Origin: Marisa cornuarietis | Taxonomy: Eukaryota; Mollusca; Gastropoda; Architaenioglossa; Ampullariidae | NCBI GenBank assembly: GCA_004794655.1 | Contig: SMMW01000617.1 | Location: forward strand, 17,636,501 to 17,700,500 | DNA length: 64,000 nucleotides | Reading direction: 5' to 3' | Shown here: positions 12,801 through 25,900 of the stretch, one piece after another | How the letters are laid out: every line of letters starts with the position of its first letter | Numbering within the stretch: the stretch's first letter is position 1 | Notes under the pieces: model-generated | What the model saw: the letters and a program-made list of their open reading frames with translations, nothing else | Databases searched by the model: none | What the model was told of the DNA's origin: nothing | Made by a program: the position numbers and the translations under genes

Positions 12801-13183
12801 CACGGTCGGCCAAACGATTTGTCGCTGGATCTCCTGCACGCGCTCCACGTTCTTGATCCACTTCATCTTATCCTCCAGCTGTTCTGTTGTTACACACACA
12901 GAGAGAGAAAATAAACATAACACTTCATCTTATCCTCCAGCTGTTCTGTTGTTACACACACCCACACACAGAGAAAATAAACATAACACTTCATCTTATG
13001 CTCCAGCTGTTCTTTTGTCGAACACACAGAAAATATACATTTCATTTCATCTTCTCCTCCAGCTGTTCTGTCATTATATGCATAGAAAATATATACATCA
13101 CACTTCTTCTTATCCTCACGCTGTTGCCGCATACAGAAAATCTACAATTTGTATATTAATTCTGTCCCCCGGCTGTTCTGTTG

Positions 13184-13223
<40 letters not shown>

Positions 13224-14821
13224 ATAGTCTACGCCACGTATATTAACTCCTGACATTTTGCAAAGTTTACTCGTTGGTGGGTCACAATTCCTTGGGGTCA
13301 CGAAGTTCTAACCGGTCGTGTCGTCATGATCGACTGTGTCTAGCACCGGTGATTTTTTTTCCTCGTGCAGAATGGGGTCAAAAGTTCGATGTTGGCGTTT
13401 GCTGAAAGGACAAAGATGCCGTCGTCGTCTGTGGATGCCGATATGTTGTGATGCTTCAGCAATCACTAATTCCAAAAGTTTTTTTTTGTGACAACTCAGG
13501 ACAGTCCGAGACAAATACGATTAGGAAACACAAGTAGGTAACTATTTTTATGAGAAAGTTTATTGTACAAATTTTAGAATAGAAATCTTTTAAAGGAAGA
13601 CGACAGCATTCGCAGGTCATGATAATGTTGACCGTTAGCTGGGTTTATGAATCAGTGAAATTTCTGCTACTGTCGATTTTTTTTCTTACTGTATTTTTAG
13701 ATTTATAGAGCTGTATACAATTTTCGCTTCGAAATTTGTTGCTCTCTGCTAAAATCCCAACCCCATGACGGACCGAACGAGAAACATTCGAGTTAATCGA
13801 ATGTGACAGGAAAATCTTCGGCTGCGGATAGAATTCTTCATTAAATATCTACAAAAGTGAAAAACTTTTTTTCAGATAATCAGGGAAAAGTAACTATTTC
13901 CTTAAATTAGAGTAACTGATCCTCTTCCTACTCAGTTGTCGAGAAACACTTTCGAGCATAAGTACTTTCAAGTGGAGATGTCACGAATGCCCACAGGCCT
14001 CCTAACACATGATCACAGAATTGTGACTGTCAGTAACCTTGACAACGTTAATATATGGACGAGCATTCTCCATGTCAGTGGTGTTGATGTCGTATGGGAA
14101 TGATTGAAGGCTAATATCTGGTGATAGGAAGGGAGCTGGGGTGTGGGGATATTGCCATTTTATGGTGTGCTCCCCCCTCCCCCTCCCGTTATTTCACATC
14201 ATCCCCCGACTCTTATAAACTTCTAAAGTGAACGCCCGCTATAGCGGCGGTCAGTGTGATCAGTCAGCACGCGGCACTTACGGAGCGACAACTCCAGCTT
14301 CTCGATGGACTCAGTGACCATCTGGCGCTCCGTCTCACTCTCCGTGTACTTGCGAATGTTGGCCAACAGCAGCGGCAGCTTGGTGCAGTGCTGCATGGGT
14401 GCTACCAGCAGGTCTGTCAGCTGCAGACGATTGCACCGCGGGTCCTGCTCGCACCACTGGACACATGATGATATTTATTTATTTATTTAGTTTTAGCATA
14501 GTTATAGGTAACGTCTTCCCTTCGCCCCCGCCCTCGCCCTCGCTGCCCACCTCCCCCGGGCATCTGTTGTGTGGAAGTAAAGGCAGTTATAAATAAGTTT
14601 TTTTTTTCACAACTGCTTACCTGACTTTTGAGCAGTTCTAACAAAGAATCATTCTTCTTTAAACTACCTCAGTTCCATTTGTAAGAAAATATTCTAAGTA
14701 ATACAACATTAAATAATTAAATCAAAATATATACAAGCAATGAACTAAAACAATCTTGAATGCCTGGTAGAATTTATCTACTTAAGAGACATTCAATGAA
14801 AAGAAGCCAGCTGTTCTGAAA

Positions 14822-14852
<31 letters not shown>

Positions 14853-15838
14853 ATGGGACTGGAATAATCCCTGTCGTGCGACATTCAGGAGTTGATGGGA
14901 ATTGTACATACCCTCTCAAATTCGGAAAACTCTGGATTTTGTCTCAGCTTTTCCAGGTAAGTTAAGGCGTTGGTGTAGTTTATACAGTAAGTGTGAAAAA
15001 CTGCACCGTCTTTGGAATGTGTAGAAAACTGCAAAAAAGTAATTGTCAGTCGTCTAATGAAGTTTCACGTCGCTGCCATCGATTTTTTTCATCCTCCTCC
15101 TCCGCTCTTTTATAATTGCGGATAATGATACCACGTGTAGGTGTCTAAATGTGTATGCACCTACTTCCAAAGAATTCTGCAGTAAGGACTTGCTATTATT
15201 TCTTGGATTGCGTCTAATTTAATGTCTGTTTTTATATGTACCTGAAATGTGTTGAGACCATAGTCACAAGCCTGTGTCTGCAATCTTTAGACAGTGCGTA
15301 CAGTAGGATGGTCTGTATATGCTACAGCAACAATAACAAGGTTAACCAAGTTAAGACGCTGAATGAAACTCACCCTTTGAAAGGCTTTGATGAGCACCTT
15401 TGTTCGGCCGAAGTCTGTGACACTCATGTCTTTCAGCAGGGCGCTGATGAAGTCTTTGCAGAAGGTGTAACTCACCTTGAAGGGAACAAGGCAACATATT
15501 TATGAGCCGCAGCCACATGGTGGATGCACGTGGCGACTTATGTGAAGGTAAAGAGGGCGAGAAGCCTTCAAATAGACTAAATAGACTAAACGTGCAGCCT
15601 TCAAGAAGAGGATGAGTGACTAAACAGAAAGACCGTTAGCACAGCTCAAACTGCGAGGATTAATTGGCTCAGTTTGTGGCGCCAAGAAAAGACAAAAGTT
15701 TTCTTACGTAGCAAAGCTCGTCCAGGTTTCCGAAGATGTCCTGAGGTTCCGTAAACATCAGACTGCCTTCAACCTGCACTTTCTTCAAAGGCTCCATAAA
15801 CGCCTGCACATTCAACGCTCATTACATACTTTTTGTGA

Positions 15839-15902
<64 letters not shown>

Positions 15903-18066
15903 GTCGTCGTTGTCAGAAGCAGCATCAAAAGTAGAAGCAACAGAAGAAGAAGAAGACAGGAGAATCTTTTCCAAAGTCACTTGGCTTGAGGAGCCCGATT
16001 CTGCTCAGTTTTTTTTTTAGAAGGTTCCTGCTTAGTTAGGCGGGGAAGGAGGCCAACTATCCATGAGAATTGGCCCCAAAATGCTGAAAATAGTTTTCTT
16101 ATCATACACCTCTTTGATTCTGTTATGATGGAAAATGGATAGATGTTATTTATTAACATCGATGCGCATGACCCAGGCGCTTATGTCATCGTCAATAGTT
16201 TGTAAATCGTGAATGTACTGGTCAATCTCTCTGTCAAACTGAGTCCACGCAGTTGTAGGTATAGGTTCAGATTTCTTAATTTACAGTTTCGACATAAATG
16301 GTTTCCGAGCATACAAACGGCAGAAACGCTGGTAAAAGCGACACACGCCGGAACACAACAGCGACACACACCTGATGACACCTGCGCACTCGCTCTGCGC
16401 GCTCTCTCTTTCACTCCAACCTTATCGTCTCTTCACACGATATCAGTTCCTATACACCGTTTTTAAAGATACAGCGGGAAACATGCGGTCTCTCGCACCG
16501 AACATTCTGGTCAGAGAGACGAACGGTCAGCCACACACGCACGCAAAACCACCAAACCACTGGAACCTACAGGAGTTCAAAGCAGTGTGGCAGACATCCG
16601 CCGGGTCAAATACGGCAGCCGAACAGCACACCTCCACGATAATTACAAAATTTTATTCGTAACAGTCTTGTCTTTCGTTGTGTTCACACTTTTGTCTATT
16701 GTTTCCTAAAATTCCCGCTCTGACAAACCGCTGGATCTATCAGACAGGCTCAGTGAGCACACAAGCAAAGTTTTGTAACAAAGTTGACTGACTTACGTGC
16801 TTGAGGACCATGAGATGGTCGATGAGAAATACACATTCACTCTTAAAGAGTTCCCACACTGCCTCGCGCCGCTTCCGTTCTGTATCGGAGATGCTGATTG
16901 GAGGACTCTGCTTGTCTGAACTGGCAATGAGATCTGACCAGTGAACGATCTGGAACATAACAGTTGTTCACGTGAAATGTGCATTGCAAAGAAGTCTTCC
17001 CTTTCTTTCGTTTACTTTAAGAAAAAGCTTATATTTCATAAACGATACCAAAGTACGACACAATGTAAAAACATCCAAATGAACGCTGTAGTAGCGTCTT
17101 ATTTTAAAAAATTGTACATACTGGACGCAGTCTGCCCTCGTGCCATTCAACTGGACCAATAAAACTGACCAGATGCCCAAGGATTTAACTGAAATAGTTG
17201 TTGTCACATGACAAGGACGGCGAAAATGCATGATTCTAAGACAGACAAATCCTGGAAGGATAAAGAGAAGATTTTCTAGACAGAGATTTACACAAAAACA
17301 AGGAAACACAGAAAGCAGACGTAAATCACCGAGAAACTTGGCTTGTTTGTCGAGACAAAACAATTTTCAATCACCAAGACAACCAGCTGAAGACGAAGGA
17401 AAAACAAGATAGAAATAACAAGAATGAAATCTGTCGGAGTAAGAAGTTAAAAAGGGAATCGGAAACTAGTTCTGAAAGAAGCGCACACAATGTAATACGA
17501 GCGCCTTAAGTATTAATTGGGACAGTTAATGAAAATCTCAAAAAAGGAGAAGGCTTGAGACCAAAGGACGAAAAAAGGGAAGGAGTAAGATAGTCAAAGA
17601 AAGAAAGAGCGAAAGAGTGCGAAAACAAGAGAAAGAGGAAACAAAGATCAGTAATACGTAAAAAAGATGAATAATTAGTCTGATGGAAGCTGAGAAACAT
17701 TAACTTACCTTTTTAATACAATAATGAATTACACGTACAAAGTGTATAACGAAAAGCCCCACTGCTTAAATAAAATCAAAACAAAAACTAATAAACAAAC
17801 AAATAAACCTCCCAAACAAATAAACAATCAACCCAAAGAAAAAAAATGTAACCAATCAAAGAAATAAAAAATGCAAAGGGGTTAGAAATAGCCTACAGAA
17901 ATAATTTATTTCCACGATCTTTCTGATTACATCGTCTGGAGATAATCAAGATTGTATGGACGCGACAACTTGACAGTACAGATACGAAATTGATTGTTTC
18001 TGAGTATCCTATTTTCCCTCCAATCACCGGGGTCTCAATAATGTTAACAGGGAGACAGAGAGAGAG

Positions 18067-18107
<41 letters not shown>

Positions 18108-19870
18108 CTGCATTATGGAAAACGCTTTGCTTACACTTTCAAAAAGGATGTTCATCCCTTTCTTCTTTTTTTCCTAGTTATTGGTACATATAGTCACAAT
18201 GTGGGAAATGAAGTGTTATCCATCATACGAAGTGTGGATGCTACTAAGCTTTCGTCTAAGCTGCTAGTTAGGCTTTAAAAAAACAAAACATACCAAGCTC
18301 AATAGAGATGCACGCTAGTTGCAGAACTCTTAACATTATGCATTGTTCTTGAGGTCTACGGTTAGTCACGGTTACAGAGCTTGACTCCGAGCTTCGTCCA
18401 CCCATATTTCTGGTTTGAGTTTAGCTGTAATCGTGGGTAGTAAACACTGTATCAAGAACGGATCGTGTTTACTAGACATAAGTCTGTGCCCAAGGACTAT
18501 CTACACTAACACTAATTTCGCTATGGAAATACTACTTTCAGCAAGTGCCGTGCTTATCTACACACTCGCTTCACAGTCCATCTTCACGCCTCTTGTAATC
18601 ATCAGGGATTCGCCTTTTGGAGTGATGCCTCGTTTCCAACTTGTATCCCATTTATCAGTAACATATCCCCCCCTGACTACCAAGGGGATTACGGTTATCA
18701 GCCAGACCGCTAAGCGAGATGGATTTTGTGATAATGTCGTGCTATGGAATAGGAATCTCGGCTTACTGCACCCTCATCCATCTTGTGAAGCCTGATTTCA
18801 ATTATGTTCACAAATACCAACACCGTTTTGGTGTTAGTAACAGCTGCATCATTAGCATCACACAGAAAGCTCGTGCTCAGTCATGCATGTTGGGGATTTA
18901 TATAAGACCGCACCGATAAGAAACAGCAACTCCAATCTTAGAAACGAGCAGCGCACACACAGACCTATGCACCTCAAGGCTCGCTTCTGAGGCTTTATTC
19001 ATATAAAGAGTAAACTAGAGCTATATGTGTGGCTGGTCAGACAAGAACAATAAAAACCAAGGAGGAGAATGACAAACGAGGATTTTACTGATTAGTCTGT
19101 CGAGGAAGTTTATCCTGCGACAAGATCAAATTACAGAGAAGGGTGCTGCAGGATTGGTGGTGTGATCCTATTTTCACGACTCACGCATCGCAGTAAAATC
19201 GTCTCGGACCAGGGAATTTATGTGTGGGGACTAGACCGGCACAAAATTAGGAATCTGAAACGGAGAAGTATGCATTGCATATATACATCGTTTATAGGGT
19301 TTCGCCTCAGCTTCTGATCTCTGCAAGGCTCCAAAGTTTCGTCCGTGATTAATGGCACATTCAGATTTTCCTGCATTATTATTACTGGGGAGCTGGTCAA
19401 GTTAGAAAAAACGAGAGGCCCCCCCAGCAAATACGATGACAGCCAGTGAAAGAAAAACTGTAGTTGACGTATTTGCTGTCGCAGATTCTTATGCACATAA
19501 TTATGTATCTCACAAGTACAACCGCCTACCTTGTAGGCAGCGAGGTGATTGTCTTTAAATTCCGAGGGCTTTATTCGACGTAGAATATCCTCTAATTTCG
19601 TGAGGTTCTCTTTACTTCTCGTCTTCATCTGCAAAAAAAAAAATGACGAACCAAGCGTGGTTAGAAGCGTGAACATTGGCTGAAACAAACAAAACAATCT
19701 GGAAGTCAACTGGTCAGAGGGATGGGCTGACGGATGGGCGAGGAAGGGATGTTTATGATTTTATGTATGAATGAATAAACATAATAATAATTGTATAAAT
19801 TGCTTCATTCATGTATATATATACTTCTATACACAAAATCTCTTTCTTAATTGATTGTTAACTCTCCCCC

Positions 19871-19911
<41 letters not shown>

Positions 19912-22900
19912 TCCACCCCCCCCACACACACACCTACACCCATCCACTCCCACACTCCCCACCCCCACCACACACACACACGTATGATGCTATTGTAAAG
20001 TTGCATCCAAAGGCTCATAGGAAATTAGCGAATTCTCCACTGGCCTTAAGTATAGGTGTCATTAGATCTCTCATGCATTACGACTGCAATTATAACCCAT
20101 CTTTCATTTGTGCACCACTTCCATACAGATAAAACTCACTTACTAGCTTGAGCAGAGAAAATGGCTGCCTGCCCTTTTTGGATGCATCTGCAAATATCGG
20201 AGGTGACAACACCGGATAAAGAACGTGTTCGGGGTTTTCATGTCTTTTTTTTTCTTCCTAAGTTCGATCTACATTGAGGACACAATCGATGGAGAAGACA
20301 CAAAGGAACCTAGCACAGCATGTTAAAAAGAAGGAAATATGTAAGGCCACATCAAACTTGTAGCAAACGCTTTTAAAACAAAGGAACGTTTTTCGTTTTA
20401 TACAAAGTTAAGTCGGGCAAATTACTTTTTTCAAGGATTTAACAAATTTCTTTTGTCTTCACTTCAGCCGTTTCTTGATCCACAATTGCCTGGCTGTGAC
20501 GTCATTGGAAGATCAGGTGACATGGAAAAATATCACGAATGGAATAAGAATGTAAAACACAAACAGAAAAAAACTTCATCTGAGGTGATCAGGATTTGTA
20601 CCTACACCACTGGCGACAAAATAAATAACATCCCTCTCCGACTCTACATAAATGTTGCATTTGCCTCCATTTATCTCTTTAAGAGTTTCCTGCCTGACTT
20701 TAAAAGCATAATAAACAAGACTGGCACTGATCTCGTTGTTAGTGTGCTTCTAGTTTGTTAAATGAAAGGAATATTGGTTCGTGTGAATGGAAAAAGTACT
20801 TTAGGTGACATTCGTCACTTTTATAGGGTGATCACTGGAACATTCCAAGACAGAGTGAACCTCAACTTTTAGTTTTACTACAAGAAGGACAACTTGTCGA
20901 CTGTTGGTAGACCTTGTTTTAATATCTATGGCAACAGCTCAGGAATCTATAAAGCAAGACGAAACTTAGTAACTGTTGTTCGGAGGATATATTTCTCAAT
21001 TTGCGTCTTGAATGCCCGACGTCTGTCGCTTTTGTTTAGATTCCCAAGGCCGGTTTGGTTTATAAACATCGTTAAAGGGAAGGAAGAAAGAACGGAAGGA
21101 AAAACGAAGAAAGAAATATGAAAAGAGAGAAAAAGAAAGGAAGGAGAAGTATAGGGTTCACCTGTGCCATCAGGAGGCGCTGCGACGGGCGGTCCCCCGT
21201 TTCTACCGGCGTAGAAATCAGCGATGGTGTTTCGCTTGATGAGCTTTTTGTGGTGCTCCTGCACCAGCAGGTCGCCGGGGTAGATGTTCATGGCCAGATC
21301 CACCGAACTCCGCCGCCGTCGCAGTCGTTCAGCGATGTTACTGCAAAGACAAGCGTCAACAGCTTCAAACAACGCCTTCTGTCACGTGGTCTAGGCAGCG
21401 TATAGATATCTACACATGGATACACACGTATCAACGTGGACACACAGGGATACAATATTTGCTCCTAGGTGTCGAAGCTGACATTGGAAGTGTTGGCGGA
21501 GACAGCAGGACTACTAGATGTGATGGTCGGTACATCTGGTGTTTACTTGAAAGTGAAGTTCGAAACGAAAACTTGAACAAGTAGGTTGTGACTGTAATGG
21601 GTGATAAGAGTGATCACTAAGGTTATCATCCTCATCATTGTATCCACCATCACTACTGCCACTCCCAACACACCTCCGCCTCCTCCCTAACTTCATCATC
21701 ACCATCATGAAGATCATGAGCATCATCATTATAATGAACATCATGAACATCATGAGCATCATCACCATCATGAACATCATTAGTGATGTAGTTGTTACGC
21801 TTGTGTAGTAGTGTCGTTTCCAGTTCAACAAACTGAAACCGTCGTCTGCTGCATCAAACATTTCAGTAAAGCTGTTTAATCAAACTATCACTATACAAGT
21901 GTTTCATCAAACTATCATCCAAAACTTCGAGCAAACAATTTGCTGGACGTCATTCAAAACCAGCTTGAAACGTGATGTAAGACTTAGCCTTCAATAGCTT
22001 AAAAGCGAATATAAAAAAGAAAGGCATGGGAATCATATTCCTTAAACGTAATGGACAGTAAAACAACCTCCCGCTATAACATGCGAAAAGTGGTGAAGGT
22101 CTGTAACGAATACACACGCGATCGCTGATGCCATGGCCAGCTTCCAGAGAGCGGAGACAACGCACTGATGGTGTCCTGTGTGTCACAGCCTGTTGTGGTG
22201 GTAGTCACGCGGTGCTTCCAACGTGACACATCAGCGTGCCATTGTCAGCGAGACACGTTGATGTTTGCGAGGAGATCATCTCTTGTCACCTGGTCGCACG
22301 TTCGTCACCTGTCTCATCGGGCGATGACAGTCGTGAGGTAGGAGCCAGTTGGATGTCTTTACTGGTTTCCGTGGCTGTGACGGTGTTTATGTTATTCGCA
22401 TCCGCTTGCAGTCGAAGAGCCTGGGCGTTCAGCAGATAGGGTGTATTATCCTGTCACAGGCCTGACACTAACGGGCTGTCTGTGGAACATCAGCAGCCGC
22501 TGACGTAAGACCGTTGCGTATTGATGCGACCAAATCGCAGCTCTTCATTCGCGGGTACAACTCGCAAAACGACTGGAGGTGCAAGCGCCTTACTTTATTT
22601 ATTTTCCTTCCTTCATTCCTTCCTCTCTTTTTTTTATTCTTTCTTTCTTTATTTCCTTCTTGACAGATAATAGGACTCGGAGGCATAGTCTAACAAACAG
22701 CACCGTCTGTACAGTTTGAATCATTATGAACGCTTCGGACGCACCCATAAACTGAGCGAGCGAGTCGGCGGGTGGATGAGTGCGTGGGTACGCCGGTAGG
22801 TGAGTAGGTATGTTTGAGTGCATAACAGAAAGGAGAAGAATGTTCACACTGTACCTAAATGCAAGTTCACATTACATGACCACATTGAATAAGGTCCAAG

Positions 22901-25900
22901 CATTTGCAGGACTACTGATGCAAAATAGTAAAGAACCGCTGCAAAAACCAGGAAACATGAGAAATGGAAGAAGAATACTAAAGATAGAAGGAAAGAAGGA
23001 AATAAAGGACGTGTAAAGCAACATTGTAGACTACCAACACACATTTAACCAATTATTTTATTTTCATGTTTACACACGGAAGAGTCAGAATCTATAAACA
23101 ACAATTTGGTCAGCAGAGGTTGCAGACACCGACAGGTCTTGCTGTCAGTCTTTAAATGGCCAGACTTTGCCCCCGAGACAGATCACGTGACGGACTACAG
23201 AAAGACAGAAAGTTTGACATGATTATCGACATGATTTCGAGATGCAGGTCGTCAAAGCCCGCCTGCCGCACGCTGGTGAGCGATTTCCCAATACGAGGCT
23301 CCAGCCACAGCGACTGTCGGTCGTACAAGGACATCGGGGCGTGAACAACACACGACGGAAAATGTCAGGTGTGGGGACAGATAGCGTGAGAGGCAATTAC
23401 CACAGAATTCTTTCGATATTCTTTAACGTCACATTTTCACCGATTTTAGGGCTAGCTCACAGAAAAGAAAAAAAGTATTTTGAGAGTTAGATTTACGGGG
23501 TATTTCGGGAACGGTCTACCGATTTCAGAGCTCAGTTTCGGAGGTTGGCTTTATTTTAGGATTATCTCTTACACACGCACGGTATTGCATTTCTCGTAAA
23601 AGGAGATTAAAGGTAAGCCCAAAGCATGATGGCTGTGGCCGTAGCGGAAGTGGAATGTAAGTGGTTCACCATGTCTAGGTGCTTTCTCCTTTTACAATAA
23701 ATCACGTAGTCATTCGCTGTTAGGTAGATACCGTTCAAGTTACTGCCGCACGTGAGCCTCACACAAGCTGAGCACATTATTCTCAGTTCTACAAAACCCT
23801 CATCCACGAAATGTTAGAAAGTCGATAGTTCTTTTCAAAACGCAGGAGTTCTGTAAGTTCACGAAAGAGAAAGGCAAGCTGCATAAACAGAAATAAAAGT
23901 AAGTACCGGTGTCCTCTTCACTCTAACCAGTGAATGTAGGGTGACTCGTAGTCGTTTTTGAGAGCACTTGGAGTACTTTGAGCAAATATTTGCAGAAAGT
24001 TGAACTGAAATTTAATGTCAAATTTACATTTCTTGCCTACCAAAAGTCGACTACTACATTTCCACCGAGTTCAGCGAAACTATTAAAATGTGCAAACAGA
24101 GCCGTTGACGCTAATTCTCGTCGAAGCTTTTAAATCGAACTCTCCGAATTATCCCCCAATAGCTTACAAACACACAACGCAGACGCGATCATGATCGTGA
24201 AAGTTGTTGTTGTTTTTTTTTTTAAAAACCCTAATTTGTTCTAAAACTATGCTTTTATCTTTATGTGTCGAAACATATGGAAGATTTGCTTTTGTAGAAT
24301 CTTTCTGCGTCGCAGTACACCAAATGTTTTCGTTTGCAGATGAAGCCCAGGTATTCTCACAGAGATTGGTTGGCTAGATGGTCAGCGGATTGATTAGACA
24401 GGGAAATGTTTTTGTCCTGCAGGTGATTTCACACCGCAGGAGAACTAGTTGAATAACCTGGCCACCCATAGAAAATCTCCCGATAGCCACTTGTCACATT
24501 GAGAAAAAGTAAGTGTGCCCTGAGACAGGATATGAACCATGACCTTAGGACTGTGAGTCAGTGAGTATGGTGATGACAAGCGGCTTTGGTCTGCCCTAGT
24601 AATTCAATGAAGCAATATCCTGAACGTTCGGTATCCTGCAGCTAATTTCTGAAACATTCAACTTTTCTTTTGTGCTTTGATAAGTGAAGTTTAGCACAAA
24701 GCGAAGACAGATGGATTGAAATGTATACCCAAACCTAGCGATCGTGGAAGTGTAATACGAATAAAAGACTTGCACCGTATGGGGGAAACTAAATATGTCG
24801 GGTAAACGAAGCCTGTGTGCTTTGTGTAAAGCAATTGGTTTTTCGATTTGCTTGCGGAGTTAAATGCCACGGCCAACCGGAAAAGTCGTCATATTAGTTA
24901 ACCTACTCTCTTTCCTCTTTGAAACATTTCAGGATAAAAACTTGAAAGTTGAAATAAAAAAAAAAGAACTTTTGCGTCTTTCTTGAGCTATTTATAATTG
25001 TATATCGAGTTGAAGGGACAGCAAACACTGTTGTGTTAGAACAAATTCCAAATCGACGCTATTGTTAGGACTATGGTCGTGCAATATAAATTAGTTAAGA
25101 TTGCATCGACAAACTGCAGGTGAACGTGAAGTCATCGGAGTGTGACCTTTCTAACTGGGTCAGTTGATTCCTGCGCACTGCTTTGAACTAAAGCAAAGCG
25201 ACTCTTGTCTTCACTAGTATACAGTCGCAAGATCTACGTCAACGGATTTCTAGCAGCGCAGTCGATAACACTTTACAGCACAGCAGCCACTGAAGACAGA
25301 ACGTGGCAGAAACAAAAGAAAAGAACACAAATAGCAAGACATTATTTTTTATCTGCACACACGTCATCGGCCTTCTCGATGTCTCCCCCCCCCCCTAAAA
25401 AAAAGTGTCCATGTTCCTTTTCTGCATCATAGTTCTGCATTCTAGTTATTCAAAAAGTCCACGAAACGTCTTGATATATGAAAAATATATTGAAAACATC
25501 ATCGTGGTGTATGCCTTAGTGAAAGATATTTACAAAGAATGTAGTAAAATGTTGCATCAGGATATCCGCATGGCAGAAAAAAACAGCGTTCAGGTGCCAG
25601 TTGCACAACATGTTTGTAAACCTTAAAACTGTTCTAAAGAAGCAAAATCTCTTCTCTGCCATTTAGATGCATTGCACAAGAACATACACAAAATTTGTAC
25701 TGACTAAAGTCAGACTTAAACAACTTTATCTTACTGAAAGCAGTTTTAGTTTTAAAAATTCTAAAATTGTGGTATGCACTTTAAAATGATTATCTAAAAA
25801 GAGTTAAGGCCTAAAAGTTTTTAAAATTAGAAATGTGTTGTGGACTGGCCCCGGGCGGGGTGCGAAGACACATTCTGTAGCTAGATTCTCAACCTAATCG

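Noticed and set aside
15835..16020. Open frame with polyserine on the plus strand
   Set aside because: It is the translation of an (ATC)n microsatellite next to a minus-strand exon.
18415..18795. 126-codon plus-strand open frame
   Set aside because: No motif, domain or splice context. Its length is within chance expectation for this composition and window size.
23152..23334. Minus-strand frame reading LYDRQSLWLEPRIGKSL as a possible extra RhoGEF exon
   Set aside because: No good acceptor-donor pair was found, and exons 3 and 4 already join in phase without it.
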